Below are positions 1-7,954 of a DNA stretch of 64,000 bases, piece after piece. The stretch's first letter is position 1. The number at the start of each line of letters is the position of its first letter. Origin of the DNA: Arthrobacter nitrophenolicus. GTDB taxonomy: Bacteria > Actinomycetota > Actinomycetes > Actinomycetales > Micrococcaceae. The position numbers and the translations under genes were made by a program. The stretch is taken from the NCBI RefSeq assembly GCF_000332815.1, contig NZ_AOFD01000017.1, positions 1-64,000 of the forward strand. Direction: 5' to 3'. Under the pieces are notes generated by a model, which did not search any database, was not told the DNA's origin, and saw nothing but the letters and a program-made list of their open reading frames with translations.

Positions 1-23
1 AAAACCCGAGCGTTCCGCTCGGG
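1..23 (-). terminator. Rho-independent terminator downstream of the LysR gene
   Basis: Read on the minus strand, a perfect 8-bp stem (CCCGAGCG / CGCTCGGG, 3-base loop) is followed at once by TTTT at the window edge. It lies about 155 bases downstream of the minus-strand LysR stop codon, so it could end that transcript. The T-tract is cut off by the window boundary. Confidence 0.55.
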
Positions 24-180
24 CTGGATCGTCACCACCTGGAACAGGCCAGTTTCCTCGCTGGCGTTCGCCCCGGCCATGCCAACGACGGCGACGGGCA
101 TGTGCGATACCAGCAGCCCGCCCGGCTGCAACAAACACGTCCGATCACCGAAGGGGTAAAGACCGCCCGCTCAACAGCAG

Positions 181-1122
181 TCAGTCGAGTAGCGCTACGC
201 CGAACTCAGCGACGACGGCCCGCAATTCCCTGAGGTAGCGCTGCGCTTGGTCGGTAAGCGGAATCGCGGCGTGGCCGATCCAGCCGATCTCGATGCGTTC
301 GTCAACGTCGAGCGGGATGGCGACGATCTCCGGGTCCAGCTGCCCGCTGATGATGCCCGTCGAGATCGTGTAGCCGTGGAGCCCGATCATGAGGTTGAAG
401 ATCGTCGCACGGTCAGAGACCCGGATCTCCTGCTTACTGGACAGGGTGGAGAGAATCTCCTCGGCGAAGTAAAAAGAGTTGTTCGCACCTTGATCGAAGG
501 TTAGCCGCGGCAAGCCGGCGAGATCGGCGAGAGTCGCACGCTCTTTTGAGGCGAGCGGGTTGTTCCGTGAAATGAAAATGTGCGGTTCGGCGAGGAAAAG
601 CGGAGTGAACGCGAGCCCGGATTCCCGGAGCAGCTTGTCGATGATCTTCCGGTTGAAATCGTTCCGGTAGAGGATGCCTATCTCGCTGCGGAGCGTCCGG
701 ACATCCTCGATGATGTCCCAGGTGCGGGACTCCCTGAGCGAGAACTCGTATTCGGCGACCTCGGTGGCCTTGACCATCCGGACGAAGGCGTCCACCGCGA
801 ACGAGTAGTGCTGCGTTGAGACCCCGAGCAGACGTCGCGTCGGTGGCCTGCCAAGGTATCGCTGCTCGAGGAGAGCGAATTGCTCGACGACCTGCCTCGC
901 ATAGCCGAGGAACTCTGCCCCGTCGGCGGTGAGGGTGACCCCGCGGGCTGAGCGAACCAGGAGCGCACGGCCCACCCGGGCCTCAAGGTCCTTCATCGCC
1001 GCGGACATTGTCGGCTGCGCTACGTAGAGAAGATCGGCAGCCGCGGAGATCGACCCCTCAGCTGCAACCTCAATGAAGTACCGGAGCTGCTGCAGGGTCA
1101 GTCCGCTCGAAGGCTGGGGCAT
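181..1122 (-). CDS. LysR-family transcriptional regulator
   Basis: A 313-residue DNA-binding regulator of normal LTTR length. An N-terminal winged helix-turn-helix (about residues 8-68, with SISAAADLLYVAQPTMSAAM as the recognition part) precedes the periplasmic-binding-like effector domain (about 95-300). It is divergent from mesX-mesD, with 122 bases between the two starts, which is the classic arrangement for an LTTR controlling its neighbour. By inference it regulates the methionine-synthase operon, perhaps in response to a methionine-pathway metabolite. A T-N11-A dyad overlaps its own ATG, which would fit autoregulation. The family call is firm; the target is inferred from position only. 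Confidence 0.9.
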   Translation of the reverse strand: MPQPSSGLTLQQLRYFIEVAAEGSISAAADLLYVAQPTMSAAMKDLEARVGRALLVRSARGVTLTADGAEFLGYARQVVEQFALLEQRYLGRPPTRRLLGVSTQHYSFAVDAFVRMVKATEVAEYEFSLRESRTWDIIEDVRTLRSEIGILYRNDFNRKIIDKLLRESGLAFTPLFLAEPHIFISRNNPLASKERATLADLAGLPRLTFDQGANNSFYFAEEILSTLSSKQEIRVSDRATIFNLMIGLHGYTISTGIISGQLDPEIVAIPLDVDERIEIGWIGHAAIPLTDQAQRYLRELRAVVAEFGVALLD

Positions 1123-1135
1123 AGGAATATCCTAT
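1121..1135. promoter_or_regulatory. Candidate LysR box (T-N11-A dyad)
   Basis: ATAGGA-ATA-TCCTAT is an inverted repeat with 6-bp arms that contains T-N11-A, the LysR-family site consensus. It overlaps the lysR start codon and lies about 110 bases upstream of mesX. A second short dyad, CTAT-N8-ATAG, follows at 1132-1147. No binding data; call based on motif and divergent context. Confidence 0.5.
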
Positions 1136-1244
1136 ATGAATGCATAGCATCGCCTAGTTACCCGATACCCCCCTGAAGTCAGCACCATGGATACATCCCC
1201 TTCTGAAAGGCCGACGCCGGCCATCATCAACGGATTGGCAGCGC

Positions 1245-2237
1245 ATGGCAGACGACTTCACCTTCAGCATCAGCACGACCCGCTTCGACGAGGACTACTC
1301 CCCGTCGGAAGGCTCCCGGATCACGACGAACTTCGCCAACCTCGCACGGGGCGAGCACCGCCAGGAGAACCTCCGCAACGCCTTGACCATGATCCGGCGC
1401 CGCTTCAACGATCTCGCAGACTGGGACAACCCGGACCGGGACCGCTACACGCTCGAGCTTAATATCGTCTCCGCGCAGATTGAGTTCACTGCGGAAGGTA
1501 CGGATCAGCAGTTCCCCCTGTTCGAGGTTCTCGACATCCAGATCATCGACCTGCTGAACGGGGTCCGCCACCAAGGAATCGTCGGGAACAACTTCTCCTC
1601 CTACGTCCGTGACTTCGACTTCAGCGTCGTACTGCCGGCGGCAGCGGGGGACTCAGGCAAGCCCACCGTTCCCGAAGACTTCGGCGACCTTCACGGCAAG
1701 CTGTTCCAGCACTTTCTCAATTCCCCGGTAGGTCAGGAACGCTTTCCGCAGCCGCCGGTGGTCTGCATCAGCGTTTCCACGACCAAGACGTACCGGCAAA
1801 CCGGGAACCGTCACCCGGTCCTCGGTGTCGAGTACAAACAGGACGATTTCTCGCTGACGGACGCGTACTTCGGAAAAATGGGGCTGCAGGTCCGCTACTT
1901 CATGCCACGCGGCAGCGTGGCTCCCCTCGCCTTCTATTTCCGCGGCGACCTGCTCAACGACTACTCCAACCTGCAGCTCATCGGCACGATCAGCACCATG
2001 GAGACGTTCCAAAAGATTTACCGCCCGGAGGTCTACAACGCGAACTCTGCCGCCGCCGCCGTCTACCAGCCGAGCCTGGGCGAGCAGGATTACTCGCGGA
2101 CCCAGATCGCTTACGACCGCGTCGAGCGCAGCCAGCTCGCGCTCACGCAGGCGAAGTACACGGAGGAGCACTTCATCACGCCCCACAAGGATCTGTTGGA
2201 CCAGTGGACCGCCAACTACCCCGCTCTCGTCAACTGA
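1245..2237 (+). CDS. mesX: MesX, DUF1852 protein required by MesD methionine synthase
   Basis: A 330-residue soluble protein without signal peptide or membrane segment, recognised as DUF1852 (N-terminal MADDFTFSISTTRFDEDYSP, then conserved blocks around VGNNFSSYVRDFDF and VEYKQDDFSLTDAYFGKMGL). The family is known genetically as MesX, a partner needed together with oxygen for the folate- and cobalamin-independent methionine synthase MesD; its chemistry is not established. mesD follows 20 bases downstream and a flavin reductase comes third, so it probably works on the methyl-donor side using oxygen and perhaps reduced flavin. The ATG chosen has only a weak ribosome site; an earlier ATG at 1187 is out of frame. 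Confidence 0.85.
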   Translation: MADDFTFSISTTRFDEDYSPSEGSRITTNFANLARGEHRQENLRNALTMIRRRFNDLADWDNPDRDRYTLELNIVSAQIEFTAEGTDQQFPLFEVLDIQIIDLLNGVRHQGIVGNNFSSYVRDFDFSVVLPAAAGDSGKPTVPEDFGDLHGKLFQHFLNSPVGQERFPQPPVVCISVSTTKTYRQTGNRHPVLGVEYKQDDFSLTDAYFGKMGLQVRYFMPRGSVAPLAFYFRGDLLNDYSNLQLIGTISTMETFQKIYRPEVYNANSAAAAVYQPSLGEQDYSRTQIAYDRVERSQLALTQAKYTEEHFITPHKDLLDQWTANYPALVN

Positions 2238-2257
2238 CCCACGGAGAATCGCCAATC

Positions 2258-3304
2258 ATGAACACACTGTTGCCCACCACCCTTGTCGGAAGCCTGCCGA
2301 AACCATCGTGGCTCGCCCAGCCGGAGACTCTGTGGTCCCCGTGGAAGCTGGAGGGAGATGCGCTGCTCGAGGGCAAGCAGGATGCGCTGCGCATCGCCAT
2401 CCACGAGCAGAGCCGGCGCGGCATCGACATCGTCAGCGACGGCGAGCAAACCCGCCAGCATTTCGTCACCACCTTCATTGAGCACCTCAGCGGGGTGGAC
2501 TTTGAACAGCGTAAAACCGTGCGCATCCGCGACCGCTACGACGCGAGCGTACCGACCGTCGTCGGACCGGTGGGCCGCGAGCGGCCGGTATTCGTCGAAG
2601 ACGCAAAGTTCCTCCGCGCAGCGACCGACCGGCCGATCAAATGGACTCTTCCCGGCCCGATGACCATGGTGGACACACTCTACGATGACCACTATAGGAG
2701 CCGCGAGAAGCTGGCCTGGGAGTTTGCCGCGATCCTGAACCAGGAAGCGAAGGAACTGGAGGCCGCCGGCGTGGACATCATCCAGTTCGACGAGCCCGCA
2801 TTCAATGTCTTCCTCGATGAGGTCAAGGACTGGGGCGTGGCCGCGCTTGAGAGAGCGGCGGAAGGACTGCGTGCGGAGACCGCCGTGCATATCTGCTACG
2901 GCTACGGGATCAAGGCGAATACTGACTGGAAGGCGACGCTCGGCTCACAGTGGCGGCAGTACGAGGAAACGTTCCCGCTGCTGCAGAGCTCCAGCATCGA
3001 CATCATCTCGCTGGAATCCCAGAACTCGCACGTGCCCATGGACCTCATCGAGCTCCTTCGCGGCAAGAAAGTCATGCTCGGGGCAATCGACGTCGCAAGC
3101 GAGACCGTCGAAACCCCGGAGGAGGTCGCCAACACCCTCCGCAAGGCACTGCGGTTCGTCGATGCGGACAAGCTCATCCCCAGCTCGAACTGCGGCATGG
3201 CACCGTTCCCGCGGGACGTCGCACTGGCCAAGCTGAGTGCCCTCAGTGCGGGGACAAGCATCGTTCGCGAGGAACTCGCCCGCTCCGTCCCCAGGGTGTC
3301 ATAA
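2258..3304 (+). CDS. mesD: MesD, core methionine synthase (MetE C-terminal-like)
   Basis: A 348-residue protein matching only the catalytic TIM-barrel half of MetE, without the N-terminal folate domain. It transfers a methyl group to homocysteine to make methionine. The zinc-site residues are visible: HIC (His211, Cys213) and SNCGMAP (Cys312); QFDEPAF is the homocysteine-side motif. The MesD family of aerobic bacteria uses neither methyl-folate nor cobalamin and depends on DUF1852 and oxygen; the DUF1852 gene directly upstream supports assignment to MesD. Start chosen at 2258 because GGAG lies 12 bases upstream; an in-frame extension to 2204 overlaps mesX. The methyl donor is unknown. Confidence 0.87.
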   Translation: MNTLLPTTLVGSLPKPSWLAQPETLWSPWKLEGDALLEGKQDALRIAIHEQSRRGIDIVSDGEQTRQHFVTTFIEHLSGVDFEQRKTVRIRDRYDASVPTVVGPVGRERPVFVEDAKFLRAATDRPIKWTLPGPMTMVDTLYDDHYRSREKLAWEFAAILNQEAKELEAAGVDIIQFDEPAFNVFLDEVKDWGVAALERAAEGLRAETAVHICYGYGIKANTDWKATLGSQWRQYEETFPLLQSSSIDIISLESQNSHVPMDLIELLRGKKVMLGAIDVASETVETPEEVANTLRKALRFVDADKLIPSSNCGMAPFPRDVALAKLSALSAGTSIVREELARSVPRVS

Positions 3305-3306
3305 CG

Positions 3307-3879
3307 GTGTTTGACGCCTACCCCCCAGACACCTGGCTCGAGGCTCCGCGGCAAAGCTTCCCGTCCTCCCTCTCGGCCGATGAATTCAAAGCACTGTTCC
3401 GTGGGCACCCGGGAGGTGTCGCCGTCGTCACGGCCGATGCCGGCGAAGGGCCTGTGGCGCTGACGGTATCGTCGGTCGTGTCGGTGAGCGCGGACCCTCC
3501 GTTGCTGATCTTCTCGGTCTCGGCACTGTCTTCTGCGTCCGAGGTGCTGTCGCGCGCCGAAACCGTCGTCGTGCACCTGCTGGACGCGCACGACGTCGGC
3601 TTGGCGAAGTTTGGAGCGACCCCCGGCGCCGACCGCTTCGACCAGACGCACCGCTGGTCGGCCCTTGCAACCGGCGAAGCGGTGTATGACGATGTCCGCG
3701 CCTGGGTGCGCTGCGCCGTCATCGATCGCATGGAGGTGGGGACCTCCACAATCATCGCCGTTCACGCCCTCGAGTCCCGCGTGATGCGTGACGTCCACGC
3801 GGGCGAACCCGGCGACGCTCTGGTTTACCACAACCGTTCATGGCACCGTCTGGGCGAGCACTCCAAGCTTGAAGGCTGA
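3307..3879 (+). CDS. Flavin reductase-like FMN-binding protein
   Basis: A 190-residue protein of the flavin reductase (HpaC-like) split-barrel family; HPGGVAVVTAD and the following LTVSSVVSVSADPPLLIFSV are the typical flavin-binding strands. Such proteins make free reduced FMN or FAD for a partner monooxygenase. It starts at GTG 3307, two bases after the mesD stop, so it is the third gene of mesX-mesD and probably translationally coupled. The inference is that it feeds reduced flavin to MesX. It has no monooxygenase domain of its own, and no other monooxygenase lies nearby. Confidence 0.8.
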   Translation: MFDAYPPDTWLEAPRQSFPSSLSADEFKALFRGHPGGVAVVTADAGEGPVALTVSSVVSVSADPPLLIFSVSALSSASEVLSRAETVVVHLLDAHDVGLAKFGATPGADRFDQTHRWSALATGEAVYDDVRAWVRCAVIDRMEVGTSTIIAVHALESRVMRDVHAGEPGDALVYHNRSWHRLGEHSKLEG

Positions 3880-3977
3880 GCGCCGCGCCAACAATGCGAG
3901 GTGGCAAGCCGAACGGCTCACGACGGCGGGAGGATAACTCCCGTGAAGATCCCACCGAAAGCGCTATAGCGGCGTAC

Positions 3978-3999
3978 TTGTCCAGAGTTATTTGGACAA
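3978..3999. promoter_or_regulatory. Inverted repeat, candidate operator for the DUF1275 gene
   Basis: TTGTCCA-N8-TGGACAA is a perfect 7-bp inverted repeat located 63-84 bases upstream of the DUF1275 start, between the flavin reductase and that gene. Its AT-rich centre suits a dimeric repressor site of TetR/MarR size. The regulator is not identifiable here. Confidence 0.4.
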
Positions 4000-4061
4000 T
4001 AAGCGACGGTCACACCTCCCGCCAGGCTGCAGCCCTTCAGAATCATTCAGGAGATTCAAAA

Positions 4062-4826
4062 ATGACCACATCCCTACATACCCCATCTGCCGCACCCAGT
4101 GCCGGACTTGGTAATCAAGCAGACGAAGCACAGGTCCTGGCCGAGAAGCGCTGGAATGTGCAGTTGCTTGGGCTCCTAATGGTCCTGACTTTTGGGACTG
4201 GGATCGTCGATGCAGTCGGTTATCTCGCCCTTGACCACGTCTTCATCGGAAACATGACGGGGAACGTGGTGATACTGGGCATGGCCATGGCGGGAGCAGA
4301 TGGCCTTCCAGTGCTAGGTCCTCTGACAGCGATGGTGTGTTTCTCAATCGGCGCCGCGGTGACCGGGCTGGTACTGGGAAAACGATCTGCGGAATGGCGC
4401 CTGCCAATCACGGTGCTGCTGCTTGTGGCAGGGTTCCTTCTTTGCTCCCTCGGGGCCCTAGCTTCCCTGGTCGACAATAATCTCACCACCGACGTCCGAG
4501 TGATCATCTCTTCATTGGCGGCAGCTGCAATGGGAATTCAGGCATGTGTAGCCCGAAAGCTCGCGGTCCGGGAAATGACAACCGTGGTCGTGACCTCCAC
4601 ATTAACCGCGTTGTCGGGTGAGCTTTTCCTCGTAAGGGGGCACAAGGGATTGCTGAACCGGAGAAGTGCTGCGATTGTTGTGCTTCTTCTTGGGGCGGCT
4701 CTTGGCGCGCTGCTTGCCGGCGCCGGAGCCGGCCCTGCTTTGATCGTTTCCGGAGCCCTGATAGTTGTTGTGGCATTGCTGGGGCAATGGGGAGCCCGGA
4801 TTCATCGTTCCTGCCTATCTACCTGA
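4062..4826 (+). CDS. DUF1275 (YoaK-like) membrane protein
   Basis: A 254-residue polytopic membrane protein of the DUF1275/YoaK family. The start of the conserved region, FGTGIVDAVGYLALDHVFIG followed by NMTGNVV, is the family signature, and about six hydrophobic segments follow. Function in the family is unproven; transport has been proposed. Start at ATG 4062 is fixed by CAGGAG at 4048-4053; an in-frame extension to 3894 would add a charged, implausible leader. It has its own promoter region with an inverted repeat and is probably monocistronic. Confidence 0.85.
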   Translation: MTTSLHTPSAAPSAGLGNQADEAQVLAEKRWNVQLLGLLMVLTFGTGIVDAVGYLALDHVFIGNMTGNVVILGMAMAGADGLPVLGPLTAMVCFSIGAAVTGLVLGKRSAEWRLPITVLLLVAGFLLCSLGALASLVDNNLTTDVRVIISSLAAAAMGIQACVARKLAVREMTTVVVTSTLTALSGELFLVRGHKGLLNRRSAAIVVLLLGAALGALLAGAGAGPALIVSGALIVVVALLGQWGARIHRSCLST

Positions 4827-4872
4827 GCCGAGGCGCCGAAGACTCTCAGTCCAACTCCATGGGGGAGCAGTT

Positions 4873-4893
4873 TAGAAGGGTGCGCCCTTTCTA
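4873..4893 (+). terminator. Possible terminator hairpin after the DUF1275 gene
   Basis: TAGAAGGG-TGCG-CCCTTTCTA forms a stem with one bulged base and a four-base loop about 46 bases after the DUF1275 stop. The 3' arm contains a TTT run, but there is no long T-tract after the stem. Confidence 0.4.
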
Positions 4894-4906
4894 GTGCCCG
4901 CATATG

Positions 4907-4939
4907 GTGCGGACAGCTGAGACGGCAGCTGTTCCGCAC
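4907..4939. ncRNA. 13-bp hairpin, part of a folded intergenic element
   Basis: GTGCGGACAGCTG pairs with CAGCTGTTCCGCAC (one bulged base) around a six-base loop, AGACGG. Pairing is nearly symmetric, so the transcribed strand cannot be told. Listed as possible structured RNA on structure alone. Confidence 0.3.
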
Positions 4940-4972
4940 TGCCCCGAAGAAGTGCCGCGTCGGACACCGCTG

Positions 4973-5023
4973 CTTGGCCTTTCCGTCCTGAAGGACGCAC
5001 CGCTTGGGAAGCGGTCGGCCAAG
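4973..5023. ncRNA. Three-way-junction-like inverted repeats
   Basis: A closing stem CTTGGCC (4973-4979) / GGCCAAG (5017-5023) encloses two perfect hairpins: GTCC-TGAA-GGAC (4985-4996) and ACCGCTT-GGG-AAGCGGT (4999-5015). ACCGCT at 4966-4971 could compete for AGCGGT of the second hairpin, giving an alternative fold. This layout is unusual for a terminator and resembles a small structured RNA or a mobile palindromic element. No known RNA family is recognised. Confidence 0.35.
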
Positions 5024-5146
5024 GGCTGAGCCTTATGGCCAGCTATCCGGGTCGGCTCCCAGTGTTTCAGTCCTCGATGCGGAGGGAACCGTCGGGAGTG
5101 GCACTAGCTATCGCGGGAAGTCAGCTATCTGGTCATCCTTGTGGCG

Positions 5147-5431
5147 TCAGCTGTTCAGCTCGTACCACTTGCGGTTCTGCACTGCGTTGGTCCCGTCCAC
5201 GTGCAGGCATCCACCGCTGCACACTGACCTGTCCACGCAGAACCCTGTGCCGTCCTCTTGGGTGGCATAGCACAGGGATGGTGCGACTGTGCCGTTGGCT
5301 GATGGGTCTTCGTTCTTGGGTGGTTCGGTGTTCTGTGCCGGGGCTTTGTCCGCGCCGCCGACTGCTGATGCGATGGTGCCTGCTGCGACCACTGCTGTTA
5401 CTGCTGCTGTAGCAGCTTTCCTTATGCGCAT
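5147..5431 (-). CDS. Small secreted four-cysteine protein
   Basis: A 94-residue protein with a Sec-type signal peptide (MRIRKAATAAVTAVVAAGTI, then a likely AXA-type cleavage near KAPAQ), a short Pro/Glu-rich stretch, and a compact C-terminal part with four cysteines (LCYATQ...GFCVD...VCSGGCLH) that could form two disulfides outside the cell. Start at 5431 is supported by AGGAAG nine bases upstream. It lies 63 bases downstream of the GH16-phosphoesterase gene on the same strand and may share its transcript. No family recognised; function unknown. Confidence 0.7.
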   Translation of the reverse strand: MRIRKAATAAVTAVVAAGTIASAVGGADKAPAQNTEPPKNEDPSANGTVAPSLCYATQEDGTGFCVDRSVCSGGCLHVDGTNAVQNRKWYELNS

Positions 5432-5460
5432 GGTGGTACTTCCTTTCCGGCAGAGGGTGA

Positions 5461-5478
5461 GCCCCCACAATTGGGGGC
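5461..5478. promoter_or_regulatory. 18-base palindromic hairpin between two secreted-protein genes
   Basis: GCCCCC-ACAATT-GGGGGC is a perfect 6-bp GC stem in the 63-base gap between the GH16-phosphoesterase stop and the small secreted-protein start. No T-tract follows on either strand, so it may act as an attenuator or RNA stabiliser rather than a full terminator. Confidence 0.4.
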
Positions 5479-5494
5479 CCACCCTTTCTCTTGC

Positions 5495-7683
5495 TTATGG
5501 TGCGGGGCGTGATCCGCTGTCGGTTTGCATGGCGCCGTGAACAGGCTTGAACTCCCATGAGTAGGAACCGTCAGCCTTCAAGCTCATCCGCAGATGCCCC
5601 CACGTGTCGCTAAACCGTTTCTGCATGTAGCTTGGCGAGCTCGTGAACGCACGCAGGCTGATGCCGCCCGTGGACACCTGGAACTGCTGCATCCCGTCAG
5701 TGGTGCAAACGTCACTCTTGTTCACCGGGCAGGTCCGCTCATAGTTGTGCTGCGAACCGGACAGCAGCACCCGCACCCGGTGCTTGTCGAACACGTCAAT
5801 CCATGGCTTGCCCTGGGTGAAGCGGCTGTGGCTGGACGTGTTGGACGTGAAGTACGGGTCATGGTAGACAACCGCCAGGTGCTTGCCCGCGGCTTTGGCC
5901 CGCGCGAGGTCCGCGTCGAACTCTGCGGTCATTTGGCTTGCCCGCGTGGAGTTGTAACGCCATACCGCCGTGGGAGCAAACAGGATGTGCCAGTTGCCCT
6001 TATCAATTGCATACCATTCCAGCGCGTCCTGGAACCTGCCCAGTGTGGTGCTGGTAGCTGACTTGGACGTGCTCACACACTGCCCGTCCATGTAGCGGTC
6101 CAGGTCGTCGTTCCGGCCCGGCTCCACGTCATGGTTCGGCCCAGGCGTCCAGTAGGTCTTGGACTTGATTGGCCCCCAGTTGCGTTCATAGTTCGCGTAG
6201 GAATCATTGCCCGAGCCACAGGTACCGACGCTGTACTGGAAATCACCTACGCCGATGAAGTTGTCCAGCGCTCCACTGTCCAGCGCGCCCCGGATGCTGG
6301 CCGCGTTCTTCCCGGAAGCCGAATTGGGGTCCGTCACCCCGGACGGGTTCATATCACCCGTAGCGGCGAAGTCGAACGTATCTCCGCTGGCCGGCGGCGT
6401 GATGGGTGTGGGTGTGGGTGTGGGTGTTGGTGACGGCGCGGCCACGTTGTAGACGCGTACCCAGTCCACCCGCATTTCCCCGGCCCCGTCAGCCGTGCTG
6501 TCCGGGAACCAGTCCAGCTGCAGCGTTTGGTGCATGGGGCCGGGAGGTTGATGTGCCGGGTCCCTGTCCTCGAACCACTTCACGCCGTCCACGTAACCAA
6601 CGATGCCCTTGTCGGTCCACTCGACCGCGTAGTTGTGGAACTGGGACACATCGAGGGCCTTCTGCGCCGATGTTTGTTTGTTCTCGCAGGAGTAGTGGTG
6701 GAAGAACTTGATGACGTTCCAAGCGCCATCAGTTTCGGCGTAGTCAATTTCGCCGTCGCACGGCCAGTTCTCACTGTCCGGCCAAAGGATGGACACCATG
6801 TGATATTCGTTGTCACCGGATCCTGCTGCCCGGACTTCCCACCGCCCATACTTGCGTTTGTCGAACTTGGCGCCCATGCCGGCGGTGGTGCCGTTAGGCG
6901 TGCCGTTGATCACGAGTTTGGAGCCGTCAACGGTGGCCTGCTGAGGTGAGCGGATGCCGTTGCCCGCGTGGCCGGCGCTGTTGTAGACGGTCCACTTGGC
7001 CGGGTCAGGTGCCCCGGTGTAGTTGAATTCGTCCCCGGCCACTGGGGTACCCCAGTTGAAAGTAGCGGCGGCGGTGGTGCCGTCACCCGGCGGCTGCGTT
7101 GGCGTTGTGGTGACAGCTTCCGTAGTGACTACCAGGCGCGGGCGCCGAGCCGGATCCGCGGACTCGTCAGATTTGAAGCCCACCCACTTTTGCCCGTTCG
7201 TTTCGAGCTTCAGATTGTTCTCGCCGGCCGTCACACCCTTGGTCACGTCCCACTCCACCCAAGCGCCTGCGGCAAAGCCGCCGGTCTTCCCGAGCCAAGT
7301 TCCCCGTGCAGGTGCGTTGTTCCACGTCACGCCGGTTTCAGTCCAGCCGCCCGCCGTGGTGTAAACGTCCACGTACTCACTCGCGGTTGTGGACGCTTCC
7401 GAGTAGGCCCTCAGCTTGGCCGACGTGATCTTTTCGCCAGCCGGGACCGTGACGTTGAAGCGCAGCAGGCCATGACGCCAGATGTTCGTCCGGCCTTCCG
7501 TCGACAACGGACGCTGGACCCGAAGTTCTCCGTTGGCCGGTCCGCCTGCACGTACGTGTCGGCGGCGGCCAGGACAGTAACCGGACCCGCCGCGCTCACG
7601 GTCCCGCCGCCCACGACGGCAAGTGTAACAAGCATGGCTAACGTTGCTAGGGCGGCAGCGGTCCTCCGCAGGGTGGTTCTCAT
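5495..7683 (-). pseudogene. Secreted GH16 glucanase-metallophosphoesterase fusion (frameshifted)
   Basis: Reconstructed length about 729 residues. Order: signal peptide (MRTTLRRTAAALATLAMLVT, cleavage near VSAAG); a DNRLRE/CBM-like domain (AADTYVQADRPTENFGSS ... FNVTVPAGEKITSAKLRAYS); a Pro/Thr linker; a GH16 beta-glucanase domain with the catalytic ExDxxE motif intact (DGEIDYAE); a Thr-Pro linker; and a C-terminal calcineurin-like metallophosphoesterase (ATGDMNP, GVGDFQYSVG, GPNHDVEPG, VVYHDPYF, SGSQHNYERT). The last motif has Gln where His is usual. It should act outside the cell on glucan and phosphate esters. The first 58 residues lie in another frame; one base seems lost near 7508-7510. 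GGAGG precedes the ATG at 7683. Confidence 0.8.
6405..6434. repeat. GTGGGT hexamer repeat encoding a Thr-Pro linker
   Basis: About four tandem copies of a GTGGGT-type hexamer, read on the minus strand as a TPTPTPTP linker between the GH16 and metallophosphoesterase domains. It is coding and prone to slippage, not a regulatory array. Confidence 0.75.
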
Positions 7684-7954
7684 GGCAGTGCCCTCCATGG
7701 TGTTAGGGGTTTTGGCTATGCCTTGCCCCACCCTGCCGTCGCAGGACCGGTGTTGGCCGACGTATGAGTGGCCGGTAGCCAAATCATAGATGAACGTGTG
7801 ACTTGTGTGACAGACGTTGAGTTTGGGGCGGAAGTATGGGTCAGCCAATTGCGGGACCCCTTCAATGCAGCACCCTTGACCATCCTGAATAACATCGAGC
7901 TAGCCCCCGCCCAGCTCTCAGCAACGGAAAGACGGTCGTGGAAGAACCGGAAGG

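Larger units (their letters stand above)
4827..5146. other. Gene-free spacer rich in RNA-like hairpins
   Basis: This 320-base gap lies between the DUF1275 gene (plus strand) and the end of a small secreted-protein gene (minus strand). I find no convincing coding frame. It holds three nested or serial inverted-repeat structures (4873-4893, 4907-4939, 4973-5023), listed separately. The first could serve as a terminator; the others exceed what termination needs. Confidence 0.7.

Noticed and set aside
1..170. Open frame of about 50 codons on the minus strand (LYPFGDRTCLLQPGG-like) before the window edge
   Set aside because: It has no good start codon, contains the terminator hairpin at its end, and shows no recognised domain; chance open frames are common at this GC content.
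6405..6434. GTGGGT hexamer array considered as a regulatory repeat or CRISPR-like unit
   Set aside because: It encodes the Thr-Pro linker of the GH16 fusion and has no spacers.
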